64,000 bases of DNA, from NCBI RefSeq assembly GCF_001269345.1, contig NZ_CXOP01000002.1, positions 1,364,853-1,428,852 on the forward strand, read 5' to 3'. A model generated the notes under the pieces. That model saw only the letters and a list, made by a program, of their open reading frames with translations. It did no database searches and was not told the origin of the DNA. This DNA is from Limnohabitans sp. 2KL-27. Its GTDB lineage: Bacteria; Pseudomonadota; Gammaproteobacteria; Burkholderiales; Burkholderiaceae_C. Each line of letters opens with the position of its first letter. The stretch's first letter is position 1. Both the position numbers and the translations under genes were made by a program. Positions 51,764 to 61,934 of the stretch are shown one piece after another.

Positions 51764-53809
51764 ATGTCCCAAGTCCTGCAAAGTTTCATCGGTGGCCAGT
51801 GGATCGGCCAGCAAGGTGCACAAGCCCTGCGCAGCGCCATCAACGGTCAGACCGTTTACCAAACCCATGCCGAAGCCATTGATTTCGGCGATGCGGTGCA
51901 CCACGCCCGCACGGTGGGTCTGCCCAACCTGCTCAAGCTCGACTTTCAAGAGCGCGCCCAGCGCCTGAAGGCCCTGGCCAAGTACCTGGGCGAGCACAAG
52001 GAAACGCTTTACGCCATCTCGGCCCACACCGGCGCGACCCGTGCCGACAGCTGGGTCGACATCGAAGGCGGCGCAGGCACCTTGTTTGCCTATGCGGGGA
52101 TGGGCAGCAACGAGCTGCCCAGCGGTAACTTGATCCACGAAGGCCCTGCTTTTTCGCTGGGCAAAAAGGGTGGCTTTGCAGGCACGCACATTCTGGTGCC
52201 GCGCGGCGGCATCGCCGTGCACATCAACGCTTTCAATTTCCCTGTCTGGGGCCTCTTGGAAAAGTTCGCACCCAGCTTTTTGGCCGGCATGCCTTGCATC
52301 GGCAAACCGGCTTCATCCACCAGTTATCTGACCGAAGCCATGGTGCGCTTGGTGGCGCAATCGGGCATCCTGCCTGAAGGTGCTTTGCAGCTGGTCATTG
52401 GCTCGACCGGCGACCTGCTCGAGCGCCTGAACGGCCAAGACGTGGTCACCTTCACCGGCTCGGCCGACACCGCCGCCATGCTGCGCGTGCACCCCAATGT
52501 GGTCAAGCACAGCATCCCCTTCAACGCCGAAGCCGACTCGCTCAACTGCGCCATCCTGGCGCCCGATGTCTCGCCCGACGATGAAGAGTTTGACCTGTTC
52601 GTCAAAGAAGTCGCCCGTGAAATGACCGTCAAGGCCGGCCAGAAGTGCACCGCGATCCGCCGCGCCATCGTGCCGCGCCAGCACCTGGACGCCGTGGCTG
52701 AAAAACTCAAAGCCCGTCTGGCCAAGGTGGTGGTGGGCGATCCGTCGGTGGAGGGCGTGAAGATGGGCGCCTTGGCCTCGCACGCGCAGCAAGCCGATGT
52801 GGCCGAGCGCGTGGCCCTGTTGCGCCAAAGTGCCGAGCTGGTGTTTGGCGGCGGTGCCGATTTCCAACCGGTGGGGCAGGGCGTGGAAGGCGGCGCCTTC
52901 TTCCAGCCCACGCTGCTGCTGTGCCAGAAACCTTTGCACACCGACAGCGTGCACGACGTAGAGGCGTTTGGCCCGGTCAGCACGCTCATGCCCTATGACG
53001 ACATCGACCAAGCCTTGCAACTGGCCGCACGCGGGCAGGGCAGCCTGGTCGGCACTCTGGTTACCCAAGACCCGCACATCGCCGCCCGCATCATCCCGGT
53101 GGCCGCGGCCTTGCATGGCCGCCTGCACATCCTCGACCGTGAATCGGCCGTGGAATCGACGGGCCACGGCTCACCGCTGCCGTCTCTCAAGCATGGCGGC
53201 CCTGGCCGCGCTGGTGGTGGTGAAGAGCTCGGCGGCATCCGCGCCGTCAAGCACCTGATGCAGCGCACCGCGCTGCAGGGCTCACCCACCATGATCGCTG
53301 CCGTCACGGGCGAATACATGCGCGGCGCCAAGCTGATTGAGACCGAGGTCCACCCCTTCCGCCGTTACTTTGAAGAGTTGCAAATTGGCGAGAGTCTGCT
53401 GACCCACCGCCGCACCGTGGGCGAGGCGGACATCGTGGCTTTTGGGGGCCTGTCTGGCGACTATTTCTACATGCACTTCGACGAGATCGCCGCCAAGGAT
53501 TCACCCTTTGGCAAGCGCATCGCGCATGGCTACTTCGTGTTGTCGGCCGCTGCGGGCTTGTTTGTCTCGCCCGCACCTGGCCCGGTGCTGGCCAACTACG
53601 GTTTGGACACCCTGCGCTTCGTCAAGCCCGTGGGCATTGGCGACACGATTCAAGCGCGCCTGACGGCCAAACGCAAGATCGACCGCCACAAGAAGGACGC
53701 GAACGGCGTGGGCCAAGGTGTGGTGGCCTGGGACGTGGAAGTCACCAACCAGTTGGGTGAAGTTGTGGCCAGCTACGACATCCTGACGCTGGTGGCCAAA
53801 AAGGGCTGA
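51764..53809 (+). CDS. paaZ: PaaZ-like aldehyde dehydrogenase/enoyl-CoA hydratase (MaoC) fusion
   Basis: A 681-residue two-domain enzyme. The N-terminal aldehyde dehydrogenase (about 1-520) has [30 protein letters not shown], Glu in FNAEADSLN and Cys in [12 protein letters not shown]. The C-terminal MaoC hydratase (about 530-681) has [12 protein letters not shown] and [16 protein letters not shown]. PaaZ opens oxepin-CoA and oxidises the aldehyde in phenylacetate degradation; BoxC/D-like or other ring-opening roles are possible. No other paa gene is present here, so it may serve a different CoA-aromatic route. Confidence 0.88.
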   Translation: MSQVLQSFIGGQWIGQQGAQALRSAINGQTVYQTHAEAIDFGDAVHHARTVGLPNLLKLDFQERAQRLKALAKYLGEHKETLYAISAHTGATRADSWVDIEGGAGTLFAYAGMGSNELPSGNLIHEGPAFSLGKKGGFAGTHILVPRGGIAVHINAFNFPVWGLLEKFAPSFLAGMPCIGKPASSTSYLTEAMVRLVAQSGILPEGALQLVIGSTGDLLERLNGQDVVTFTGSADTAAMLRVHPNVVKHSIPFNAEADSLNCAILAPDVSPDDEEFDLFVKEVAREMTVKAGQKCTAIRRAIVPRQHLDAVAEKLKARLAKVVVGDPSVEGVKMGALASHAQQADVAERVALLRQSAELVFGGGADFQPVGQGVEGGAFFQPTLLLCQKPLHTDSVHDVEAFGPVSTLMPYDDIDQALQLAARGQGSLVGTLVTQDPHIAARIIPVAAALHGRLHILDRESAVESTGHGSPLPSLKHGGPGRAGGGEELGGIRAVKHLMQRTALQGSPTMIAAVTGEYMRGAKLIETEVHPFRRYFEELQIGESLLTHRRTVGEADIVAFGGLSGDYFYMHFDEIAAKDSPFGKRIAHGYFVLSAAAGLFVSPAPGPVLANYGLDTLRFVKPVGIGDTIQARLTAKRKIDRHKKDANGVGQGVVAWDVEVTNQLGEVVASYDILTLVAKKG

Positions 53810-53834
53810 GGCCCATTGTCAACAGGGGCACACC

Positions 53835-54449
53835 ATGAACTGGTACGACCGTGTGGTGTTGCCCTATGTCATCGACATGGCCTGCGGCTTGCCGATGGTG
53901 CAAAAGCAACGCCGCCAGTTGGTGCCCCAAGCGCAGGGCCGGGTGTTGGAGGTCGGCATGGGCACTGGCCGCAACCTGCCGTTTTATGACCGCAGCCGCA
54001 TCACCCGCTTGGTGGGCGTGGACCCGGCCATGCAGATGCACCGATTGGCCCAAAAACGCAGCCGAGAGGCGGGCATTGCCGTCGAGCTGATGGGCCTGTC
54101 GGCCGAGCAACTGCCAACCGAAGATGCCAGCTTTGACACCGTGGTCTGCACCTACACCCTGTGCAGCATTCCGGATGCGGCTCAGGCCCTGCGCGAAATG
54201 CGCCGGGTGTTGGTGCCGGGCGGCAAGCTCTTGTTTTGTGAGCACGGCCTGGCACCTGACGAATCTGTGCGTCGCTGGCAAGAGCGGCTGCAACCTTTTT
54301 GGGGGCCACTGGCGGGTGGCTGTCATCTGGGGCGCGACATTCCTGCTCTGTTGGACGCCGCAGGCTTTGTTGCGAACACGCAATCGGCGTATCTGGCGGG
54401 TCCCAGCCCCATGACTTTTCATTATTGGGGCCAGGCGCAGGCGGATTGA
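53835..54449 (+). CDS. class I SAM-dependent methyltransferase
   Basis: A 204-residue methyltransferase with SAM motif I VLEVGMGTGRNLPFY (about 39-53), VDPAMQMHR with the acidic ribose-binding residue, and VVCTYTLCSIPDAAQAL with motif IV. UbiE/Methyltransf_11 type. It follows paaZ by 26 bp and may be co-transcribed, but no functional link is evident. Substrate unknown. Confidence 0.82.
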   Translation: MNWYDRVVLPYVIDMACGLPMVQKQRRQLVPQAQGRVLEVGMGTGRNLPFYDRSRITRLVGVDPAMQMHRLAQKRSREAGIAVELMGLSAEQLPTEDASFDTVVCTYTLCSIPDAAQALREMRRVLVPGGKLLFCEHGLAPDESVRRWQERLQPFWGPLAGGCHLGRDIPALLDAAGFVANTQSAYLAGPSPMTFHYWGQAQAD

Positions 54450-54478
54450 AACCTTGTATCCGGGGATAATCATGGCCC

Positions 54479-54883
54479 ATGAGATCCCCCATTGCCGTTG
54501 TCGACGTTGACCGTTGCGAAACCTGGACCCGTTACAAAAACGGTTTGTGCGACACCTGCGCCGCCAACTGCTGCACCATGCCGGTCGAGGTCAAGCTGGC
54601 CGATCTGGTGCGGCTGGAACTGGTGGACCCTTTTGAGGCCGAACACGAAGACCCCAAGCAAATCGCCAAACGCTTGAGCAAAGCCGGACTGATCGAGCAC
54701 TTCAACTTCAAGAACAGCATTTTCAGCCTGGCGCGGCGCGCCAGTGGCGACTGCCAGTTTCTCGATGCCAAGACCCGCCGCTGCACCGTGTACGCCAAGC
54801 GGCCCAACACCTGCCGGTTGCATCCTCAGGTGGGGCCGCGCCCCAACCACTGCCCTTACGGCAACAAAGCCCAGTCGCGCTGA
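54479..54883 (+). CDS. YkgJ-family cysteine cluster protein
   Basis: A 134-residue protein with conserved cysteines CDTCAANCC near residues 21-29, CQFLD near 88 and RRCTVYAKRPNTCRLHP near 98-114, the pattern of the YkgJ/UPF0153 zinc- or iron-binding family. Function unknown; the family may bind a metal cluster. It is 29 bp after the methyltransferase gene. Confidence 0.82.
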   Translation: MRSPIAVVDVDRCETWTRYKNGLCDTCAANCCTMPVEVKLADLVRLELVDPFEAEHEDPKQIAKRLSKAGLIEHFNFKNSIFSLARRASGDCQFLDAKTRRCTVYAKRPNTCRLHPQVGPRPNHCPYGNKAQSR

Positions 54884-55126
54884 GATGGCCCTGTGGTGTT
54901 TGCACAGGTGCCGCAAGCACTGGGTGCCTCGCCTATACGGCCTTGGCTTTTGAATGCCAATTTTTATTGTTGATCGGCCTCCAGGCAAACGAGCTGAAAC
55001 GACGGCAACAGTTTTTCATATTTTTCTGGAATTAATTGCTTAACCATTAAATTATTGGCTGGACTGAGCATTTACTGTCCTTTTTGCAGTTATTGATAAT
55101 TATCTTAATTGAAATCTACATTTTTA

Positions 55127-55144
55127 ATGTACGGTAGCGTACAT
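55127..55144. promoter_or_regulatory. 18-bp inverted repeat in the AT-rich gap
   Basis: ATGTACG-GTAG-CGTACAT has perfect 7-bp arms. It looks like an operator, yet no gene starts nearby on the plus strand and rpoD ends 149 bp to the right. It may belong to a lost gene or an unrecognised RNA. Confidence 0.45.
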
Positions 55145-55236
55145 AAATAAGTTCTTCATTGACCGGGTTTCTCAAAGTCGCTCCCCTGATGGCGGTGCAG
55201 GGCTGAATGGGGCGTGTCGAAGGCGCGCTGGGGCAT

Positions 55237-55272
55237 AAAAAAAGCCTCCTGACTTGGCAGTCAGGAGGCTTT
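55237..55272 (-). terminator. rpoD intrinsic terminator
   Basis: Arms of 14 bp (AAAGCCTCCTGACT and its complement, 55241-55254 and 55259-55272) with a 4-base loop, followed on the minus strand by seven Ts. It lies 20 bp beyond the rpoD stop. Confidence 0.92.
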
Positions 55273-55292
55273 GAGCTTCGCCCTGATGTGGT

Positions 55293-57830
55293 TTACATCG
55301 TGTCGATGAAGCTGCGCAGTTTGTCGCTGCGGCTGGGGTGCTTGAGCTTGCGCAGCGCCTTGGCTTCGATCTGGCGGATGCGTTCGCGGGTCACATCGAA
55401 CTGCTTGCCCACTTCTTCCAAGGTGTGGTCGGTGGACATCTCGATGCCAAAGCGCATGCGCAGCACCTTGGCTTCGCGGGGCGTGAGGCTATCCAGAATG
55501 TCCTTGACCACATCGCGCAGACCGGCTTGCAAGGCCGCGTCGATGGGCGCAGTGTGCGTGCTGTCTTCGATGAAGTCGCCCAGGTGGCTGTCGTCGTCGT
55601 CGCCGATCGGCGTTTCCATCGAGATCGGCTCTTTGGCGATCTTCATGATCTTGCGGATCTTGTCTTCCGGAATCTCCATTTTCTCGGCCAGGATCGAGGC
55701 ATCGGGCTCAAAGCCAAATTCCTGCAAGTGCTGGCGCGAGATGCGGTTCATCTTGTTGATGGTCTCGATCATGTGCACTGGGATGCGGATCGTGCGGGCC
55801 TGGTCCGCGATCGAGCGGGTGATGGCCTGGCGGATCCACCAAGTGGCGTAGGTCGAGAACTTGTAGCCGCGTCGGTATTCGAACTTGTCCACCGCCTTCA
55901 TCAAACCGATGTTGCCTTCCTGGATCAGGTCGAGGAACTGCAAGCCACGGTTGGTGTATTTCTTGGCGATCGAGATCACCAGGCGCAAGTTGGCCTCGAT
56001 CATCTCTTTCTTGGCATCGCGCGAGGAACGCTCACCGGCGTTCATGCGCTTGTTGATGTCCTTGAGCTCATCGAGGGGCACCACCACCTGTGACTGCAGG
56101 TCCATCAGCTTTTGCTGCAGGTCTTGCACGGGCGGGATGTTGCGGCCCATGACGGCGCTCCAGCTCTTGCCCGCAGCAGCCTGCTTTTCAATCCACTTGA
56201 GGTTGAGCAGATGGGATTCGATGCGTTTGCCGTTTTTGTCGCGGCCGCTGAAATCGGCAATGAAGTTGTCTTGCGGGTAACCGCATTTGTCCACAATGAT
56301 GCGGCGCAGCTCACGCTCTTTCTTGCGCACATCGTCAACTTGGCCCCGCACCATGTCGCACAGTTTTTCGATGGTTTTGGCCGTGAAGCGGATGGTCATC
56401 AGCTCTTCCGACAGGGCCGATTGCACCTTCACATACGCTGGCGTGCCCCAGCCTTCTTTGTCGTACACCTTGTGCACTTTTTCAAAGTATTCGGTGATGC
56501 GGTCAAAGCGCTCCAGCGCCTGGTTTTTCAGCTCTTCGAGCTTCTTGGTCAGGGCCTTGGAGCCGCCTTTGCCATCGTCGTCGTCGGCTTCGTCGAACTC
56601 GTCAAAGTCTTCCTCGGCCACGTAGTCGTCGGCTTCGTTCAAGTTGGCGAAACCGTCCACCACGGTGGAGATCACCACTTTGCCTTCGCGGATTTCGCTC
56701 GCCATGCGCAGGATTTCGGCGATGGTGGCGGGCGATGCGCTGATCGCGGCCATCATGTCCATCAAGCCGCCTTCGATGCGCTTGGCGATTTCGATCTCGC
56801 CTTCACGGGTCAGCAGTTCCACGGTGCCCATTTCGCGCATGTACATGCGCACGGGGTCGGTGGTGCGGCCGAATTCGCTGTCCACCGTGGACAAGGCGGC
56901 TTCGGCGGCTTCTTCGGCTTCTTCTTCGGTCGAGCCTGTGGGGGCGTTGTCCGTGATGATCAGGCTTTCGGCGTCGGGCGTTTGCTCGTACACCGCCACA
57001 CCCAGGTCGTTCAGGGTGGCGATCACCACTTCCAGGGTTTCGGCATCGACCAGTTTGTCGGGCAGGTGGTCGCTGATTTCGCCGTTTGTGAGGTAGCCAC
57101 GGGTTTTGCCCAGCTTGATCAGGGCCTTGAGGCGGTCGCGGCGCTGCTTCATCTCGGCTTCGGTCAGGACGGTTTCGTCCAAGCCGAATTCCTTCATCAA
57201 GGCGCGCTCTTTGGCCTTGCTGATCTTCATGCGCAGGGGCTTGACCTTCTCCGCGGTTTCGGAGCCCGCTTCGACGACCGGTTCGCCTTCGAGGTCGGCT
57301 TCAATGTCCAAATCGTCCTCGAGGCTGGGCTCGGCGATGCTGCCCTTTTTCTTGGGGCCGCGTTTGGCACCGGTGACGACTTTTTTGGCAGCAGGTTTTT
57401 TGTCTTCGACCGGGGCCGCGACTTTGGCGGCTTTGGCGGGTTTCTTCACTTCCACTTCGGCCACAGCCTCCTTGGCTTTGGCGGTGGATTTTTTGACAGG
57501 GACTTCAGTTTTCTTGGCTGGCACGGAGGCGGCTTTCTTGGCAGGCTTTGCAGGAGTCGCCGGGGTTGTTGTTGCTTTGACCTTGCTCGGTGCTGCCTTG
57601 GCTGCTGGTTTGGCTGCCGTTTTCGCTGCAGCTTGGGCAGCGGCTTTGGCAGGCGCCTTGACCTTGGTCACCACGGGGGCTGACTTTTTGGCTGGGGCTT
57701 TGGCAGTGACAGGGCTTTTGGCTTTGGGCTTGGCGAGGGGCGCGGGGGCTTTTTTGGCAACAGCGGTCTTGGCAACGGGTTTGGCTTTGGCAGCGGCCTG
57801 GGCAGGCTTCTTCGACTTTTGAGCAGGCAT
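55293..57830 (-). CDS. rpoD: RNA polymerase primary sigma factor (sigma-70)
   Basis: An 845-residue RpoD. The conserved core is seen as region 1.2 ([21 protein letters not shown]), region 2 ([45 protein letters not shown]), region 3 and region 4 ([24 protein letters not shown]). The first ~165 residues are rich in Lys, Ala and Pro (repeats of AAKPA, KAPAK type) and resemble histone H1; with the acidic spacer this makes it longer than E. coli RpoD (613). Such extensions are known in Burkholderiales. Confidence 0.97.
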   Translation of the reverse strand: MPAQKSKKPAQAAAKAKPVAKTAVAKKAPAPLAKPKAKSPVTAKAPAKKSAPVVTKVKAPAKAAAQAAAKTAAKPAAKAAPSKVKATTTPATPAKPAKKAASVPAKKTEVPVKKSTAKAKEAVAEVEVKKPAKAAKVAAPVEDKKPAAKKVVTGAKRGPKKKGSIAEPSLEDDLDIEADLEGEPVVEAGSETAEKVKPLRMKISKAKERALMKEFGLDETVLTEAEMKQRRDRLKALIKLGKTRGYLTNGEISDHLPDKLVDAETLEVVIATLNDLGVAVYEQTPDAESLIITDNAPTGSTEEEAEEAAEAALSTVDSEFGRTTDPVRMYMREMGTVELLTREGEIEIAKRIEGGLMDMMAAISASPATIAEILRMASEIREGKVVISTVVDGFANLNEADDYVAEEDFDEFDEADDDDGKGGSKALTKKLEELKNQALERFDRITEYFEKVHKVYDKEGWGTPAYVKVQSALSEELMTIRFTAKTIEKLCDMVRGQVDDVRKKERELRRIIVDKCGYPQDNFIADFSGRDKNGKRIESHLLNLKWIEKQAAAGKSWSAVMGRNIPPVQDLQQKLMDLQSQVVVPLDELKDINKRMNAGERSSRDAKKEMIEANLRLVISIAKKYTNRGLQFLDLIQEGNIGLMKAVDKFEYRRGYKFSTYATWWIRQAITRSIADQARTIRIPVHMIETINKMNRISRQHLQEFGFEPDASILAEKMEIPEDKIRKIMKIAKEPISMETPIGDDDDSHLGDFIEDSTHTAPIDAALQAGLRDVVKDILDSLTPREAKVLRMRFGIEMSTDHTLEEVGKQFDVTRERIRQIEAKALRKLKHPSRSDKLRSFIDTM

Positions 57831-58211
57831 GAACGAACACCTCAGAACATCAAAACAGACAAGGAAACGGACACAGTCAGCGCCAAATACATCCCGGCGC
57901 GGGCGTGGGTTAAGACACAGACAGACTCCCTATATGGGCGTTTAATCTGCAATGGCAAGATGGTGGGCGAACATTTGGAATGCAGTCCTTGCGGAACGGT
58001 GACCGGCCCACATGGGGGCGTCGCGCGGTTGGCGGTGGTCTAGCCGGAGGTGCTGCTGTCGCTCTTGCCGAAAACGTGGATTATACCCAAAGGACAGGTG
58101 TGCCCCGAAGGCGGCGGCATGGGCCGGCCTCGGGTCAGGGCCAGGGCAGGGTGGACACCCTTGTGGGCGCGCCAGTCTGGGACCTGCGGCCGCTGAACTT
58201 CAAGGCGCGCC
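57831..58211. other. gap between mog and rpoD
   Basis: The left part (to about 57960) holds the rpoD leader and possible promoter. I see no gene, tRNA or clear hairpin in 57960-58211, a GC-rich stretch of short broken frames. Confidence 0.5.
57930..57958 (-). promoter_or_regulatory. possible rpoD promoter
   Basis: TTGCCA (57953-57958) and ATATAG (57930-57935) on the minus strand are 17 bp apart, giving a sigma-70-like promoter about 100 bp before the rpoD start. By eye only. Confidence 0.35.
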
Positions 58212-58808
58212 TCAGCGTGGGGCTCGGATGGCCGTTTTGGGGCGAAAGGCTTTGCAGACTTCGTCCCGGGTTTCCATGTAAGGCCCACCCATCAAATCGA
58301 CGCAATAAGGAACGGCTGCAAAAATGCCGTGCACCACCGGTTTGCCCTCGGCGTCTTTGAGGCCTTCGAGTGTCTCGGCAATGGATTTGGGCTGACCTGG
58401 CAGGTTGATGATCAGGCTTTGGCCACGGATCACCGCCACCTGGCGCGACAAAATGGCGGTGGGCACAAACTTCAGGCTGATCTGGCGCATTTGCTCGCCA
58501 AAGCCGGGCATTTCCTTGTCGGCCACGGCCAGTGTGGCCTCGGGTGTCACATCGCGCAAGGCGGGGCCTGTGCCACCCGTGGTCAAGACCAAGCTGCAAC
58601 CCGCATCGACCAACTCGATCAGGGTGGCGCTGATGCGGTCTTTTTCGTCAGGGATCAGGCGCGGCTCAAAACGGATGGGGTTGTGCAGGGCTTGGGTGAG
58701 CCACGCTTGCAACGCGGGAAGGCCTTTATCTTCGTACACGCCTGTGCTGGCGCGGTCGCTGATCGACACGATGCCGATCTTGACCGGGTCAAACTGGGGT
58801 TCACTCAT
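58212..58808 (-). CDS. mog: molybdopterin adenylyltransferase
   Basis: A 198-residue MogA/MoaB-fold enzyme that adenylates molybdopterin before molybdenum insertion. Motifs VLTTGGTGPALRDVTPEAT and INLPGQPKSIAETLEG are diagnostic. ATG 58808 begins MSEPQFDPVKIGIVSISDRAS; the longer frame overlies darP. Start lies 8 bp inside the end of darP, so the genes are coupled. Confidence 0.92.
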   Translation of the reverse strand: MSEPQFDPVKIGIVSISDRASTGVYEDKGLPALQAWLTQALHNPIRFEPRLIPDEKDRISATLIELVDAGCSLVLTTGGTGPALRDVTPEATLAVADKEMPGFGEQMRQISLKFVPTAILSRQVAVIRGQSLIINLPGQPKSIAETLEGLKDAEGKPVVHGIFAAVPYCVDLMGGPYMETRDEVCKAFRPKTAIRAPR

Positions 58809-59460
58809 CTTCAGCATCCTCGTCGGGGGTGTTGTCACTCTCGCCACCCGTGAGCACGCTGCGCACCAGCTTGAACAACTCGCGGTAAGCGCGGCCTTGG
58901 CGCGGGGCCAGGCCTTGCGATACCGCAGCGTTGGTGACCGGTACGGCATCCTTGCGGGCCTGGCGCACCAGGGCGCGCAGCTGCTGGATGTCGGTTTGCG
59001 GGTGGTGCGCGATCCATTCACCCACGGCGTCGTCGTCGGCGATCAGTCGGTCGCGCCAGGCTTCGGCCAGGTGCAGGGCCTGGGTGTCTTTGGCGCTGCC
59101 CAGGCGCTGGATGTCGAGTGCTTCGCGGACGGTTTGCAGGGTTTCGGGGCTGAGCAGCCGCATTTGCTTGCCAATGAACTGCATCTGACGGCGCTTGCCC
59201 TCAAAGTTGGTGATGCGCTTGGCTTCGGCCAGCCCGTCGACCAGTTTGTCGGGCAAGGCCAGACCTTCCATCAGGTCGCGGCGCAGGGTCAGCAAGGCGG
59301 TGCCGAGTTCTTGCAGCTCGGTGCTTTCGCGCTTGAGTTCGGTGCGGCTGGGGCCATCCAAGCCGCCTTTGAGCTCGCGCTTGTACTCCAGGTCGAGTTC
59401 GCTGCCCTCGGCAACAAACTGACCGCGGACGAAATAGCCTTTTTTGGGTTTACGGGACAT
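58801..59460 (-). CDS. darP: ribosome-associated protein DarP (YjgA, DUF615)
   Basis: A 219-residue YjgA-family protein, which in E. coli binds late 50S ribosome precursors and aids assembly. Features are the charged start MSRKPKKGYFVRGQFV, SRTELKRESTELQELGTALL (helical), LPDKLVDGLAEAKRITNFEGKRRQMQFIGKQMR and an acidic tail. ATG 59460 is chosen because the preceding open frame is not conserved. Divergent from pmbA. Confidence 0.9.
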   Translation of the reverse strand: MSRKPKKGYFVRGQFVAEGSELDLEYKRELKGGLDGPSRTELKRESTELQELGTALLTLRRDLMEGLALPDKLVDGLAEAKRITNFEGKRRQMQFIGKQMRLLSPETLQTVREALDIQRLGSAKDTQALHLAEAWRDRLIADDDAVGEWIAHHPQTDIQQLRALVRQARKDAVPVTNAAVSQGLAPRQGRAYRELFKLVRSVLTGGESDNTPDEDAEDE

Positions 59461-59563
59461 GACTGGGGGAACTCGTTCTCTGGTGCAGCGCAGGGGCTGG
59501 GTGGCAAGTATCATAGCGGCCACTGCGGGCCTGGTGCCCGCCATTTTTTTTGAGACCCCTTCC

Positions 59564-60973
59564 GTGAAAAGTTCCGTGAAAAAAAACGCATCTGACGCTG
59601 CCGCCCATGCGCATGCCCATGACGGCTTCAGCTACTCGCGCGATCACTTTGAAGAGCTGGTCGACATCGCTTTGAAGCATGCCAAGAAACTGGGAGCCAC
59701 CAATGCGGGGGCCGAGGCATCCGAAGGCTGCGGCCTGTCGGTCAGCGTGCGCAAGGGCGAGCTGGAAAACGTGGAGCGCAACCGCGACAAGTCGCTGGGC
59801 GTGACGGTGTATGTGGATCACCGCCGGGGCAACGCCAGCACCTCGGACTTTTCCAAAGCGGCGATCGAGCGCACCGTGCAGGCGGCCTATGACATTGCCC
59901 GCTTCACCGCCGAAGATCCCACGGCTGGACTGCCCGACGAAGCCGACATTGAAACGAATCACCGCGATCTGGACCTGTTTCACCCCTGGGCCATCAACAG
60001 CGAAGAGGCTGCCCAGCTGGCCTTGCAGTGCGAAGCCGCAGCGCTCCAAACCAGCCGCCGCATCACCAACAGCGACGGCGCGGCCGTATCGGCCCAGCAA
60101 AGCCATTTTTTCAGTGCCCACACGCACGGTTTTCGCGGCGGTTATGCCAGCTCGCGGCACAGCATCTCGGTGGCCCCGATTGCCAAGCTGCCCGGGCGCA
60201 ACGCCGAGATGCAGCGCGACGCCTGGTACACCTCGATGCGCGCGGCTGCCGAGATGGCCTCCCCGCAAACGGTGGGGCGTTACGCCGCTGAACGCGCCTT
60301 GTCGCGCCTGGGGGCGCGCAAAATTGCCACCACCGAATGCCCGGTGTTGTTCGAGTCGCCCGTGGCAGCAGGTTTGCTGGGCGGTTTTGTTCAGGCCGTC
60401 AGCGGTGGGGCGCTGTACCGCAAGAGCAGTTTTTTGCTCGACTCGCTGGGCAAGAAGGTGTTCCCCAAACACATCGATATCGAAGAAGACCCGCACCTCT
60501 TGCGCGGCAAAGGCAGCTCGCCGTTTGACGACGAGGGTGTGCGCTCGGTGCGCCGCCAAGTGGTCAAGGGCGGCCGTGTCGAGGGCTATTTTTTGAGCAG
60601 CTACTCGGCCCGCAAATTGGGCATGAAGACCACCGGCAACTCGGGTGGCTCGCACAACCTGACACTCACTTCGCGCCTGACGCAGTCGAGCGACGACCTG
60701 GACGCCATGCTGCAAAAGCTGGGCACAGGCCTGTTTGTGATCGAGCTGATGGGCCAGGGCGTGAACTACGTGACGGGCGATTATTCACGCGGGGCCAGCG
60801 GCTTCTGGGTCGAGAACGGCCAGATCGCTTACCCGGTGCATGAGATCACCATCGCAGGCAACCTGAAAGACATGCTCATGGGCATCGAAGCCGTCGGGGC
60901 AGACACCTACAACATGGGGGCCAAAACCACCGGCTCCATCTTGGTCAACCGCATGAAACTCGCTGGCAGCTGA
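59564..60973 (+). CDS. pmbA: metalloprotease-associated protein PmbA (TldD/PmbA family)
   Basis: A 469-residue PmbA homologue, the partner of TldD in the cytoplasmic TldD/TldE protease acting in microcin and CcdA maturation in E. coli. GTG start at 59564 is inferred; a second GTG lies at 59576 and no ATG is suitable. AEASEGCGLSVSVRKGELENVERNRD near the start, TECPVLFESPVAAGLLGGF, LTLTSRLTQSSDDLD and GVNYVTGDYSRGASGFWVENG near the end are typical. A His-rich patch (HAHAH) sits near residue 14. Confidence 0.9.
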   Translation: MKSSVKKNASDAAAHAHAHDGFSYSRDHFEELVDIALKHAKKLGATNAGAEASEGCGLSVSVRKGELENVERNRDKSLGVTVYVDHRRGNASTSDFSKAAIERTVQAAYDIARFTAEDPTAGLPDEADIETNHRDLDLFHPWAINSEEAAQLALQCEAAALQTSRRITNSDGAAVSAQQSHFFSAHTHGFRGGYASSRHSISVAPIAKLPGRNAEMQRDAWYTSMRAAAEMASPQTVGRYAAERALSRLGARKIATTECPVLFESPVAAGLLGGFVQAVSGGALYRKSSFLLDSLGKKVFPKHIDIEEDPHLLRGKGSSPFDDEGVRSVRRQVVKGGRVEGYFLSSYSARKLGMKTTGNSGGSHNLTLTSRLTQSSDDLDAMLQKLGTGLFVIELMGQGVNYVTGDYSRGASGFWVENGQIAYPVHEITIAGNLKDMLMGIEAVGADTYNMGAKTTGSILVNRMKLAGS

Positions 60974-61011
60974 GGCCTGCGCCGCTGTGCAGGCCTGGCC
61001 CCGGCAATGCC

Positions 61012-61458
61012 TCAGCCGGCCAGAGCCGCCTTGACCGCCGCAGACACTTGGCCCATGTCGGCCTTGCCTGCCAATTGGGCTTTGACGGCGCCCATCACTT
61101 TGCCCATGTCGCCCGGGCCTTTGGCGCCCAGGTCGGCCACGATGGCTTGCACCGCAGCGCTCACCTCTTGGGCCGACATGCGTGCAGGCAGATAAGCCAC
61201 CAACACGGCCATTTCGGCCTTTTCCTTGTCGGCCAGGTCCTGGCGGGCGGCCTGCTCGAAGGCGGCGATCGAGTCTTTGCGCTGTTTGATCAGTTTGTCC
61301 ACGATGGCCACCACGGCCACATCGTCGAGCTCCACACGCTCGTCCACTTCCTTTTGCTTCATGGCCGACAGCAGCAGGCGGATGGTGCCCAGACGCTCGG
61401 CATCTTTGGCGCGCATGGCGGTTTTCATGTCTTCGGTGATCTGTTCTTTGAGGCTCAT
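61012..61458 (-). CDS. yqeY: GatB/YqeY domain protein
   Basis: A 148-residue YqeY-family protein with the tRNA-amidotransferase-like helical domain: MSLKEQITEDMKTAMRAKD, RLGTIRLLLSAMKQKEVDER, LPARMSAQEVSAAVQAI and KADMGQVSAAVKAALAG. Commonly encoded after rpsU in Proteobacteria, as here. Function not firmly known; it may influence aminoacyl-tRNA quality. Confidence 0.92.
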   Translation of the reverse strand: MSLKEQITEDMKTAMRAKDAERLGTIRLLLSAMKQKEVDERVELDDVAVVAIVDKLIKQRKDSIAAFEQAARQDLADKEKAEMAVLVAYLPARMSAQEVSAAVQAIVADLGAKGPGDMGKVMGAVKAQLAGKADMGQVSAAVKAALAG

Positions 61459-61497
61459 GAGAGGCTCCTGGTGGTGTGGAAAGTAGCGGGGCATCAA

Positions 61498-61532
61498 CGA
61501 AAAAGCCCGCCTGAGCGTCCTCCAGCGGGCTT
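61498..61532 (-). terminator. terminator between rpsU and yqeY
   Basis: AAGCCCGC (61503-61510) and GCGGGCTT (61525-61532) pair; on the minus strand the stem is followed by TTTTTCG. It lies between rpsU and yqeY and would let rpsU be made in excess. Confidence 0.8.
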
Positions 61533-61569
61533 GTTTGCAGACCTGGATCAGGTCAAGCAAAAAGGAAGA

Positions 61570-61782
61570 TCAATACATCTTCTTGGGCAACTGCATGCTG
61601 CGCACGCGCTTGTAGTGGCGCTTGACGGCTGCCGACTTCTTGCGTTTGCGCTCGGTCGTGGGCTTTTCGTAGAACTCGCGGGCACGCAGGTCTGTCAGCA
61701 GGCCGAGTTTTTCGATGGTGCGCTTGAAGCGACGCAGGGCGACGTCAAACGGCTCGTTTTCTTTCACGCGGATGGTGGTCAT
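61570..61782 (-). CDS. rpsU: 30S ribosomal protein S21
   Basis: A 70-residue bS21: [21 protein letters not shown] at the start, then [24 protein letters not shown], very basic. Length equals that of the family. ATG at 61782; the frame open upstream is not conserved. It acts in 16S-mRNA initiation contacts. Confidence 0.97.
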   Translation of the reverse strand: MTTIRVKENEPFDVALRRFKRTIEKLGLLTDLRAREFYEKPTTERKRKKSAAVKRHYKRVRSMQLPKKMY

Positions 61783-61934
61783 TGAATCAATTTTCCAAAA
61801 ATGTGCCGGCTGCAGCCACAAGGGAGATCGGGCCCTTGAAACCCAGTTTCGGCGGTTCCCCGTCACGAACTAGTATTTGGCCGACGGGGGTTTGCCAGCA
61901 AAGCCTGAGATTATAACGCTGAATCCGTCTGTTT

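Larger units (their letters stand above)
54884..55292. other. AT-rich gap before rpoD
   Basis: No gene seen. 54955-55160 is strikingly AT-rich for this genome. It contains GATAATTATC (55095-55104) and an 18-bp inverted repeat (55127-55144). The rest holds the rpoD terminator. Confidence 0.6.

Noticed and set aside
55091..55104. Fur-box-like GATAATTATC
   Set aside because: Only a 10-bp palindrome, not the 19-bp consensus, and no iron gene is adjacent.
56112..57683. A 523-codon plus-strand frame inside rpoD
   Set aside because: Gly/Phe/His-rich shadow of the Lys/Ala-rich sigma factor; rpoD is certain on the other strand.
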